6,639 nt of DNA from the NCBI GenBank assembly GCA_021799405.1, contig JAJZAL010000272.1:1-6639 (forward strand), in the 5' to 3' direction. The stretch comes from Acidobacteriota bacterium (lineage in GTDB: Bacteria > Acidobacteriota > Terriglobia > Terriglobales > Acidobacteriaceae). Both the position numbers and the translations under genes were made by a program. Below are positions 1 through 6,148 of the stretch, one piece after another (positions within the stretch are counted from its first letter, which is position 1; every line of letters begins with the position of its first letter). The notes below the pieces were generated by a model. The model worked only from the letters and a program-made list of their open reading frames with translations. It made no database searches and had not been told where the DNA came from.

Positions 1-2
1 CC

Positions 3-542
3 AGGGTTTTTTATGTGGCATCGCGAAACGCAATCTCGATGATGAGTACGGAGCATGATTTTGAGATCGCGCAGAAGGTGGTGACGGAGATGAGCCAGGG
101 GCCGAGGGTGTTTCGGCTGACTTATACCCTTACTGATTCTGGCGGGGGCAAGAGCGCCGGGCATCACAGCGTGGCGGTGGTGGTGGCATCCGGTGAAAAT
201 GCAAGCATCAAGCAAGGCGAGCGGGTTCCGATAGTGACGGGCCGCGATAGTGCGGGTGCGGGGAGGAGCAGCGATCAGATGCAGTACCTGGATGTGGGTC
301 TGCACCTGAATGCGTCTTTGAGTGGTCCTGCCAACGACCTGGTTCTGCAGACGCAGGTTGTGCAATCCGCGGTGGTTCCGGAGAAATCGGTTGCCGGGCT
401 GCCGGATCCGATTTTGCGCCAGACTACGCTGGATAGTACTGCCATTGTCACGGTAGGGAAGCCGTTGATTCTGGGATCGCTCGATATTCCCGGGACCGCC
501 AAGCAAGAGCAGATTGAAGTGACGGCAGAGCCTGTTGAGTAA
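3..542 (+). CDS. Secretin-like beta-rich hypothetical protein, 5' end outside the window
   Basis: I do not recognise a named family. The reading frame is open to the left edge with no stop, so the gene most likely begins upstream. A GTG at 15 and a pair of ATGs at 39-44 are possible internal starts but have no convincing ribosome binding site. From the GTG there are 175 residues, with no membrane segment in the visible part. The order of short motifs resembles the C-terminal beta domain of secretins (GspD/PilQ): a basic-Gly-x-x-VPI element near residues 67-73, a QYLDVGL-type element near 89-95, a PILRQ element near 131-135, and a GKPLILGSL element near 148-156. The secretin-type ending is absent and the protein stops about 20 residues later. 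Short acidobacterial proteins of this kind, normally with an export signal, are what I recall (memory, not searched). Function unknown; an envelope or periplasmic role is inference. Confidence 0.7.
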   Translation, partial: RVFYVASRNAISMMSTEHDFEIAQKVVTEMSQGPRVFRLTYTLTDSGGGKSAGHHSVAVVVASGENASIKQGERVPIVTGRDSAGAGRSSDQMQYLDVGLHLNASLSGPANDLVLQTQVVQSAVVPEKSVAGLPDPILRQTTLDSTAIVTVGKPLILGSLDIPGTAKQEQIEVTAEPVE

Positions 543-557
543 ACAGCATTCTTTTTG

Positions 558-577
558 CCTCAGGCTGGTTGCTGAGG
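558..577 (+). repeat. Short inverted repeat after the first gene
   Basis: A perfect 6-bp inverted repeat (CCTCAG / CTGAGG) with an 8-nt loop begins 15 nt after the stop codon of the first gene. A run of five T precedes it rather than follows it, so it is not a standard intrinsic terminator on the plus strand, and read on the minus strand the tail is A-rich. It could be a weak mRNA 3'-end structure or chance. Confidence 0.3.
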
Positions 578-595
578 GAAGCCCGGTTCGCGGTG

Positions 596-604
596 TGGCA
601 TAAT
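596..604 (+). promoter_or_regulatory. Candidate extended -10 promoter for the beta-lactamase gene
   Basis: The hexamer CATAAT (599-604) matches five of six positions of the sigma-70 -10 consensus. It is preceded directly by TGG, giving the TGn of an extended -10 element. At the expected distance upstream there is no good -35 hexamer, which extended -10 promoters can tolerate. Transcription would start near 611, leaving a leader of about 17 nt before the ATG at 628. A weak GAGG (620-623) four nt before that ATG is the only ribosome-binding-site candidate. Confidence 0.4.
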
Positions 605-627
605 CGGCTGCATCGACACGAGGGCAG

Positions 628-1515
628 ATGACGACAAGACGGGAATTTGTATATGCGGCGCTGCTGGTTTCCGGCAGCGCTGTTTTTGATTCAGCGCGGG
701 GATGGGCGGGCGCGGCTCCGCTGGGGCATGATCGTTTTCACGCACGGATTCATCAACTGGAAAAGGCCAGCGGAGGGAGGCTGGGGGTCTACTGCCTGGA
801 TACGGAAACGGGGTCAACGGGAGGCTGGCGCGCGTTTGAGCGCTTTCCGATGTGCAGCACGTACAAGCTGCTGGCCGTGGGAGCGGTGTTGGCAAAGGCG
901 GATCGCGGCAAGGAGCGGCTGGATCGGTTGGTGAAGTTTGGCCGTGGGCAGGTGGTGGCGTATTCACCAATCACGAGCCAGCATGTTGCGAGCGGGATGA
1001 CGGTAGAGGCGTTGTGCGCGGCTGCGATTACGGTGAGTGACAATACGGCGGCGAATCTTTTGCTGGCTGGGCTGGGTGGGCCGCAGGGGGTGACGGAGTT
1101 TGCACGGCGGCTGGGAGACAAGTGGACGAGACTGGACCGCAATGAACCGGATGTGAATGAGTGTTTGCCGGGAGATGTGCGGGATACGACGACGCCGGTG
1201 GGGATGGTGCAGGATTTGCGTGCGCTGGCGCTGGGGGATGCGTTGTCGGGAAGCTCAAGGGCTTTGCTGACGAAATGGCTGGTGGAAGACAGGACGGGTG
1301 AGAAGCGGATTCGGGCTGGGTTGCCGAAGACCTGGCGAGAGGGTGACAAGACGGGCAGCGGAGAGCGTGGTACGACAAATGATGTGGCGATTCTTTGGCC
1401 TCCCACGGGAAAGCCGGTGCTGGTGGCGGCTTACTTGACGGGAGCAACGGTGAGCCGTGAGCAGCGGGATGCGACGCTGGCGGCAGTGGGCAGGGCAGTG
1501 GCGGAAGCGGTGTGA
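628..1515 (+). CDS. bla: Class A serine beta-lactamase with Tat signal peptide
   Basis: A 295-residue protein, the usual class A length, that hydrolyses beta-lactams in the periplasm. The N-terminus carries a twin-arginine motif (TRREF, residues 3-7), a hydrophobic stretch to about residue 20, and an AGA cleavage site near 27-29, so Tat export is likely. All catalytic motifs are present: S77-T-Y-K80 (Ambler S70/K73), S137-D-N139 (SDN130-132), E173 and N177 of the omega loop (E166/N170), and K241-T-G243 (KTG234-236). R171 and D186 supply the omega-loop R164-D179 salt-bridge pair. The KTGSG...TTND region resembles CTX-M/PER-type enzymes rather than TEM, with Thr at Ambler 244. Cys76 sits at Ambler 69, but Gly occupies 238, so the C69-C238 disulphide of KPC/SME-type carbapenemases cannot form. 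The TEM-type C77-C123 bridge is also missing. Probably an intrinsic chromosomal enzyme, since no mobile element is nearby. The spectrum cannot be read from sequence. A DUF4440 gene follows on the same strand. Confidence 0.95.
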   Translation: MTTRREFVYAALLVSGSAVFDSARGWAGAAPLGHDRFHARIHQLEKASGGRLGVYCLDTETGSTGGWRAFERFPMCSTYKLLAVGAVLAKADRGKERLDRLVKFGRGQVVAYSPITSQHVASGMTVEALCAAAITVSDNTAANLLLAGLGGPQGVTEFARRLGDKWTRLDRNEPDVNECLPGDVRDTTTPVGMVQDLRALALGDALSGSSRALLTKWLVEDRTGEKRIRAGLPKTWREGDKTGSGERGTTNDVAILWPPTGKPVLVAAYLTGATVSREQRDATLAAVGRAVAEAV

Positions 1516-1577
1516 GGCGTGTGACGCAGAGCCGGATTGTGGGACTCGGCCCAACGATGGATGGAAGGAAACGCCGG

Positions 1578-1940
1578 ATGGAACTGAGCGATCATCTTCG
1601 AAGTCTGGAAGAGAGTCTTTTGCGGAGCGCCGTGCGTAAGAATGCGCCGGAGGTAGCTGCATTGCTTGCGGATGGTTTTCGTGAATTTGGCTGTTCCGGA
1701 CGCGTGTATTCCAGAGCGGAGATCATTGGGCACCTGCAGGAGGAAGAGCCCGCTCGGCTGTCTCTCACAGATTTCGAAGCGACGCCACTTTCCGCATCAT
1801 TGGTGTTGGTGACCTATCGAGCCCTGCGTGTTGGACCGAATGACAACTCCGTGCAGTCATTGCGGAGTTCGTTGTGGGAACTGCGCGATGGGCGGTGGCA
1901 GATGCTCTTTCATCAGGGGACAAAAATTCCGGCCGAGTGA
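1578..1940 (+). CDS. DUF4440 / NTF2-like small protein
   Basis: A 120-residue cytoplasmic protein without signal peptide or membrane segment. It begins with an amphipathic helix (ELSDHLRSLEESLL) followed by the pattern of DUF4440/SnoaL-like NTF2 folds: a helix ending in LLADGFREFG, a GRVYSRAEII turn-helix, then beta strands containing LVTYRA, SSLWELRDGRWQMLFHQGT. The W-x-x-R-D-G-R-W-Q-M-x-F-H-Q ending is typical of the family. The ATG at 1578 is chosen because a purine-rich AAGGA lies 8 nt upstream and family members start with this helix. The frame is also open from a GTG at 1512 overlapping the beta-lactamase stop and from an ATG at 1557, but those extra residues do not look conserved. With a 62-nt gap, co-transcription with the beta-lactamase is likely. 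Members include small-molecule-binding proteins and enzymes; no specific activity can be assigned here. Confidence 0.85.
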   Translation: MELSDHLRSLEESLLRSAVRKNAPEVAALLADGFREFGCSGRVYSRAEIIGHLQEEEPARLSLTDFEATPLSASLVLVTYRALRVGPNDNSVQSLRSSLWELRDGRWQMLFHQGTKIPAE

Positions 1941-1948
1941 GGCCAAAA
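1922..1948 (-). terminator. Intrinsic terminator of the acyltransferase gene, inside the end of the convergent gene
   Basis: Read on the minus strand, an 8-bp stem (TTTTGGCC / GGCCGGAA, two G-U wobbles) closes a 6-nt loop and is followed directly by five U. It begins 8 nt after the acyltransferase stop at 1957-1959. On the plus strand the two wobbles become C-A mismatches and no U tract follows, so it should act in one direction only. It covers the last codons and stop of the DUF4440 gene. Confidence 0.6.
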
Positions 1949-1956
1949 GATTGCGA

Positions 1957-3237
1957 TCATGCGGCGACGGATGGCGCGGGAGTACGGCGGCGTCTTTCCT
2001 GCATGGCTTTGGCGATTCTTCTGCCCATGTTCATGGTGGGAACTTCAATCCAGCGGTAGAAGAGCCAGGTGAAGAGGATGGTTCCGATAAAGAATCCTGG
2101 AATGACGGCCCAGAACCAGGGAGTTCCGGCGAGGCCGAAGAGAAGCGCAAAGAGCACCAGCGAATGTACCAGATAGAGCGTATAGGATGCGCGGCCGGTG
2201 ATGAGTATCGGATAGATGTGAAGCGCCGAGCGAACCTGGCGCTGATGGAGCGCGTAAAGAATGGCGACGCCAGCCGCGAAGGCGGCGATCCAGTCGCCTG
2301 AGGCAAGAGTGATGAAGTTGAGGAAGGCGGGCTGGGCAAACCATGCTTGAGGAAAGCGCCGCTCAAGAGGATGGATGAAGTGAATGAGAATCTGGTTTCC
2401 CCAGAGGAACTTGATGCCGAGGCTGTAGGCGAGAAAGGCAAAGACTGCGATGCCCACCCGAGTTGTGCGGCTGAGCCGCATGAGCCTTTGACCGAGTTCA
2501 TGATGATTCTTTGCGAGCCAGGCACCGAAGATGAAGATGGTGGTGAAGTGGAGGGTGGAAAAGAAGCTTTGGAGGCTGGTGTTCGTCTGTGGAGCGACAA
2601 GCAGGAGGGCTGTTAGAAAGACTTCAATCGCAGCGACGATGAGAACCAGATGCCGGGTCCGGAGTTTGAGGACGAGAATCGCAATGAGTGGATAGATGAC
2701 GGAAATGCGCATCTCCTGAACGAGGGACCAGAGGACCTGATCGAGCTGGCCGATCTGGCTGCCGTAGAGGAGAATGTGCTGGATGATCATGTTTGCGGTG
2801 ATGGGGTGAGTCCACATGTCATGCGGGGAAACGAGGAAGCCCTTTGGACGATGCTGGCCGAGGAAATAATCGCCCAGGAGGCCAAGCAGGACGGCCGCGA
2901 GATAGGGAAGATAGAGACGGCAGACGCGCTTGACGATGTAGGGCGAATAGGGATTCTCCTTGCGGCGCAGGAATGGGAGAAGGAGTACGAATCCACTGAG
3001 AACGAAGAAGAAGCGGACGGCAGCGCCGCCAGCCATCAGAAATGTGAGCGGCGTCCGATTGAGAAGCTCAATGACGTGCCGCCAGAATTCCATTTGCGGG
3101 TGACCTGGCCATGTTGTGCTGGCAAAGGTGAGCAGCGCGAGGTGTCCGAAAGCAACCGTGATGGCGGCGAGGCCACGCAGGGAATCCAACTCGTCAAAGT
3201 GGCGAGTGCCGAGGGGAGTTTTGCCGGGGCTCGTCAT
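1957..3237 (-). CDS. Acyltransferase-3 family membrane protein (OafA/YrhL-like)
   Basis: An inner-membrane O-acyltransferase of the acyltransferase-3 superfamily (PF01757), about 426 residues from the chosen ATG, with roughly ten hydrophobic segments. The hallmark R-x10-H motif is seen as R21...H32 in the first segment (DSLRGLAAITVAFGHL). Further family signatures are FFFVLSGFVLLLPFLRR (about 76-92), the basic KRVCRLYLP segment (about 103-111), LWSLVQEM in the middle, SYTLYLVHS near the C-terminus, and a closing RWIEVPTMNMGRRIA element. Known members transfer acetyl or other short acyl groups to O-antigen, peptidoglycan, exopolysaccharide or antibiotics. Here there is no neighbouring glycan gene, so the acceptor is unknown. 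The start is uncertain: ATG 3237 puts the usual short tail before the first helix, but the frame is open to ATGs at 3309 and 3315 and a TTG at 3336, and no start has a clear ribosome binding site. It is separated from sdhB by a terminator, so it probably has its own promoter, which I could not identify. Confidence 0.9.
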   Translation of the reverse strand: MTSPGKTPLGTRHFDELDSLRGLAAITVAFGHLALLTFASTTWPGHPQMEFWRHVIELLNRTPLTFLMAGGAAVRFFFVLSGFVLLLPFLRRKENPYSPYIVKRVCRLYLPYLAAVLLGLLGDYFLGQHRPKGFLVSPHDMWTHPITANMIIQHILLYGSQIGQLDQVLWSLVQEMRISVIYPLIAILVLKLRTRHLVLIVAAIEVFLTALLLVAPQTNTSLQSFFSTLHFTTIFIFGAWLAKNHHELGQRLMRLSRTTRVGIAVFAFLAYSLGIKFLWGNQILIHFIHPLERRFPQAWFAQPAFLNFITLASGDWIAAFAAGVAILYALHQRQVRSALHIYPILITGRASYTLYLVHSLVLFALLFGLAGTPWFWAVIPGFFIGTILFTWLFYRWIEVPTMNMGRRIAKAMQERRRRTPAPSVAA

Positions 3238-3354
3238 GATGCGGAGCTTTTGGGGGAAGCTGAGTGCGATTCCCGTGATTTTGCGAAGAATATCACGCTC
3301 GAGTGACATGAGCATGCAGACGGCAAGCTGGGGCAAAGACTTCGAGAACGATCT

Positions 3355-3392
3355 GGAAAAGGAAAAGGCCAGGGAGACTGCTCTCTGGCCTT
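3355..3392 (-). terminator. Intrinsic terminator of the sdhCAB operon
   Basis: On the minus strand, 38 nt after the sdhB stop, a 12-bp stem (AAGGCCAGAGAG / CTCCCTGGCCTT, one A-C mismatch) closes a CAGT tetraloop. The 3' arm runs into a pyrimidine tail, TTCCTTTTCC. The U-run is interrupted by C, so it is good but not ideal. The plus-strand direction has a slightly better stem (a G-U wobble instead of the mismatch) but no U tail. It separates the respiratory operon from the acyltransferase gene downstream. Confidence 0.75.
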
Positions 3393-3430
3393 GAGCTGGA
3401 TGGAAATTGTCTCGCTGCAGGGGGAATGCT

Positions 3431-4234
3431 CTAACTCTTTGAGCTGGAACTCCATCCGGTTACAGGAGCAACGACCTGCACGAGATCGTCGCGCTTTCTG
3501 CAGGTTGCGCCGCGATAGTCGCGATTCATGGTCGCAATCACTTCCAGCGGAATTTCTTTGGGGCAGGCTGCGGTACATTCGCCAATATTGGTGCAGCTTC
3601 CAAAAGGCTCGGTATTCATCTGCGCGACCATGCTCAGAGCGCGGCGGTCCTGTTCCGGCTTGCCCTGCGGAAGAATGCCGAGGTGGGAGATCTTTGCACC
3701 AGTGAAGAGCGCGGCCGAGGCATTTGGGCAAGCTGCCACACAGGCTCCGCAGCCGATACACGCGGCGGCGTCCATGGCGCGGTCCGCAATGTCTTTACCG
3801 ACGGGAATGTTATTTCCGTCGGGAGCATTGCCGGTCGAGACGGAAATGTAGCCACCTGCCTGAATGATGCGGTCCAGGGCGCGACGATCGACAACGAGGT
3901 CTTTGATGAGAGGAAAGGCAGCGGCACGCCATGGTTCGATGGTCAGCTCCTGCCCATCCTTGAAATGCCGCATGGTGAGCTGGCAGGCAGTGGTTGCCGA
4001 TTGCGGGCCATGAGCGACGCCGTTAATCATGAACCCGCATGACCCGCAGATGCCCTCGCGGCAATCATGCTCGAAGGCCACAGGCTCTTCGCCCCGCTCG
4101 ATCAGCGACTCGTTCAGGACGTCGAGGCACTCCAGCATCGACATCTCCGGATTCACATTCTCCACGGGATAGGTGAAGAATCTGCCTTTTTCATCGCGGT
4201 TTTTCTGTCGCCAGATTTTCAGGGTCAATTTCAT
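3431..4234 (-). CDS. sdhB: Succinate dehydrogenase / fumarate reductase iron-sulfur subunit
   Basis: A 267-residue electron-transfer subunit of respiratory complex II, on the cytoplasmic face between SdhA and SdhC. The N-terminal ferredoxin domain holds the [2Fe-2S] ligands C58, C63, C66 and C84 ([10 protein letters not shown] plus a later Cys). The C-terminal helical domain has [12 protein letters not shown] (C159, C162, C165, C169) and [16 protein letters not shown] (C214, C220, C224). By family pattern, C159/C162/C165/C224 bind [4Fe-4S] and C169/C214/C220 bind [3Fe-4S]; all eleven ligands are present. The ATG abuts the sdhA stop with no spacer, and a strong ribosome binding site lies within the end of sdhA, so translation is probably coupled. 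Wording resembles the B-type (Bacillus/epsilonproteobacterial) complexes. Direction of catalysis cannot be told from this subunit alone. Confidence 0.97.
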   Translation of the reverse strand: MKLTLKIWRQKNRDEKGRFFTYPVENVNPEMSMLECLDVLNESLIERGEEPVAFEHDCREGICGSCGFMINGVAHGPQSATTACQLTMRHFKDGQELTIEPWRAAAFPLIKDLVVDRRALDRIIQAGGYISVSTGNAPDGNNIPVGKDIADRAMDAAACIGCGACVAACPNASAALFTGAKISHLGILPQGKPEQDRRALSMVAQMNTEPFGSCTNIGECTAACPKEIPLEVIATMNRDYRGATCRKRDDLVQVVAPVTGWSSSSKS

Positions 4235-6148
4235 TTACTTGTAGCTCCTCTGGCTGCGGTAAACGTACTTGAATTCCAAGGGTTCTTTGCTGAGAGCCGG
4301 CGCGCTGTCCGGGCCGGTATAGCCCCATGCCGCCACGTAAGAGTAATTCTCGTCGTCGCGCTGCGCTTCTCCGTCCGCGGTCTGAGACTCCTCGCGGAAG
4401 TGTCCACCGCAGCTTTCGTTGCGGTCGCGGGCATCGATGCACATCAACTCGCCAAGCTCCAAGAAGTCGGCCACACGTCCGGCTTTCTCGAGGCTCTGAT
4501 TCAAATCATCGCCGCTGCCTGGTACGGTAACGTTCTGCCAGAACTCTTCGCGCAGTTGACGAATCTGGCCGATGGCTTTTTCAAGCCCCTGCGCGGTGCG
4601 CGACATGCCGCACTCGTCCCACATGATTTTGCCGAGCTCCCGATGGAAGGAGTCGACGGTGCGCTTGCCCTTGATGGAAAGCAGCGAGGTGATACCCTGC
4701 TGGACTTCAGAAACGACTTGCTGGACTGCGGGGTGAGAGTCATCCACTTTGTCGAGCTTGCTGGTGGCAATGTAGTTGCCGACGGTGTACGGAATGATGA
4801 AATAGCCGTCGGACAAGCCCTGCATGAGCGCGCTAGCGCCGAGGCGGTTTGCCCCGTGGTCGGAGAAGTTCGCCTCACCGGCGACGAACAAGCCCGGGAT
4901 GGTGCTCTGCAGGTAGTAGTCAACCCAGAGGCCGCCCATGGTGTAGTGAATGGCGGGGTAGATGCGCATGGGGACCTTGTAGGGATCCTCATCGGTGATG
5001 CGCTGGTACATGTCGAAGAGGTTGCCGTAGCGCTCGCGAATCACGTGCTCGCCGAGGCGCTGAATGGCATCGGAGAAGTCGAGATAGACGCCGAGGCCGG
5101 TTTCTCCGACGCCGCGGCCCTCATCGCAGACGTGCTTTGCGTTGCGTGAGGCCACATCGCGCGGGACAAGATTCCCGAAGCTGGGGTAACGCCGCTCGAG
5201 ATAGTAATCACGTTCATCGGCGGGAATCTGGTCAGGCCGGCGCTTGTCGCCCTTTTGCTTTGGGACCCAGATGCGCCCGTCATTGCGGAGAGACTCCGAC
5301 ATGAGCGTGAGTTTCGACTGGTAGTCGCCGGAGACGGGGATACAGGTGGGGTGAATCTGCGTGAAGCATGGATTGGCGAAGAGCGCGCCGCGCTTGTGAG
5401 CGCGCCAGCTTGCCGTCACGTTGGAGCCCTTGGCATTGGTGGAGAGGTAATAGACGTTGCCGTATCCACCGCTGGCCAAAACGACGGCGTCGCCAATATG
5501 GACATTCAGCTCGCCGGTGACGAGGTTACGCGTGACGATGCCGCGGGCCTGTCCGTCGATCACAATCAGGTCGAGCATCTCGGTGCGCGGGAACATGGTG
5601 ACGGTGCCTGCCTGCACCTGGCGCTCCAGCGCCTGATAGGCGCCCAGCAGCAATTGCTGGCCCGTCTGCCCACGCGCATAGAAGGTACGCGAGACCTGTG
5701 CGCCACCGAAGGAGCGGTTGGTGAGAGCCCCGCCGTACTCGCGCGCGAAGGGGACACCCTGAGCCACGCACTGATCGATGATGTTCAGGCTGTTTTGGGC
5801 CAGGCGGTAGACGTTGGCTTCACGAGAACGGAAGTCGCCACCCTTCACGGTGTCGTAGAAGAGGCGATAGATGCTGTCTCCGTCGTTCTGGTAATTCTTC
5901 GCCGCATTGATACCGCCCTGCGCAGCGATGGAGTGCGCGCGGCGGGGCGAGTCCTGGAAGCAGAAACACCGTACGTTGTAACCGAGCTCACCCATGGAGG
6001 CAGCTGCCGATGCCCCTGCGAGTCCGGAACCGATGACGAGAACGGTGTGTTTGCGCTTGTTGGCAGGATTCACCAGCTTCATGTCAAAGCGGGCTTTGTC
6101 CCACGCCTGTTCGATTGGGCCGGAAGGGATTTTCGCGTCGAGTTTCAT
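4235..6148 (-). CDS. sdhA: Succinate dehydrogenase / fumarate reductase flavoprotein subunit
   Basis: A 637-residue catalytic subunit of complex II that interconverts succinate and fumarate on covalently bound FAD. The Rossmann motif [10 protein letters not shown] lies at 40-49. The AHSIAAQGG segment (71-79) carries H72, the expected covalent FAD attachment site. Substrate-site residues match the family: H266 in IHPT, E285 in [10 protein letters not shown]330 in PRDVASR (the proton-shuttle arginine), H401 in [11 protein letters not shown] and R435 in GANRLGAS. The C-terminal helical region (about 475-600) ends in the usual cap domain. Length and wording fit the Bacillus-type SdhA family (TIGR01811-like) rather than the E. 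coli type. The start ATG touches the sdhC stop and the stop codon touches the sdhB ATG. I see no frameshift or missing active-site residue. Confidence 0.97.
   Translation of the reverse strand: MKLDAKIPSGPIEQAWDKARFDMKLVNPANKRKHTVLVIGSGLAGASAAASMGELGYNVRCFCFQDSPRRAHSIAAQGGINAAKNYQNDGDSIYRLFYDTVKGGDFRSREANVYRLAQNSLNIIDQCVAQGVPFAREYGGALTNRSFGGAQVSRTFYARGQTGQQLLLGAYQALERQVQAGTVTMFPRTEMLDLIVIDGQARGIVTRNLVTGELNVHIGDAVVLASGGYGNVYYLSTNAKGSNVTASWRAHKRGALFANPCFTQIHPTCIPVSGDYQSKLTLMSESLRNDGRIWVPKQKGDKRRPDQIPADERDYYLERRYPSFGNLVPRDVASRNAKHVCDEGRGVGETGLGVYLDFSDAIQRLGEHVIRERYGNLFDMYQRITDEDPYKVPMRIYPAIHYTMGGLWVDYYLQSTIPGLFVAGEANFSDHGANRLGASALMQGLSDGYFIIPYTVGNYIATSKLDKVDDSHPAVQQVVSEVQQGITSLLSIKGKRTVDSFHRELGKIMWDECGMSRTAQGLEKAIGQIRQLREEFWQNVTVPGSGDDLNQSLEKAGRVADFLELGELMCIDARDRNESCGGHFREESQTADGEAQRDDENYSYVAAWGYTGPDSAPALSKEPLEFKYVYRSQRSYK
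4245..4251 (-). promoter_or_regulatory. Ribosome binding site of sdhB inside sdhA
   Basis: AGAGGAG on the minus strand ends 10 nt before the sdhB ATG and is formed by the Gln-Arg-Ser codons close to the end of sdhA. It is the clearest Shine-Dalgarno sequence I found in the window and supports the ATG at 4232-4234. The matching sdhC/sdhA junction has only a weak GGGG about 12 nt upstream of the ATG. Confidence 0.65.

Noticed and set aside
558..577. Hairpin after the first gene as a true rho-independent terminator
   Set aside because: The T-run precedes rather than follows the stem on the plus strand and the stem is only 6 bp, so it is listed only as an inverted repeat.
789..1406. A 205-codon minus-strand frame opposite the beta-lactamase
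   Set aside because: Antisense shadow rich in Ser, Pro and Arg with no domain, while the plus-strand frame has every class A catalytic motif.
628..1515. Carbapenemase of the KPC/SME/NMC type
   Set aside because: Cys at Ambler 69 is present but position 238 is Gly, so the defining C69-C238 disulphide cannot form.
1512..1577. GTG start at 1512 overlapping the beta-lactamase stop for the DUF4440 gene
   Set aside because: The added residues look unlike the family N-terminus and lack a good ribosome binding site, whereas ATG 1578 has AAGGA at suitable spacing.
2650..3306. A 218-codon plus-strand frame opposite the acyltransferase gene
   Set aside because: Its translation is extremely rich in Glu and Asp, the expected mirror of a hydrophobic membrane protein read on the opposite strand. 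No independent start signals were seen.
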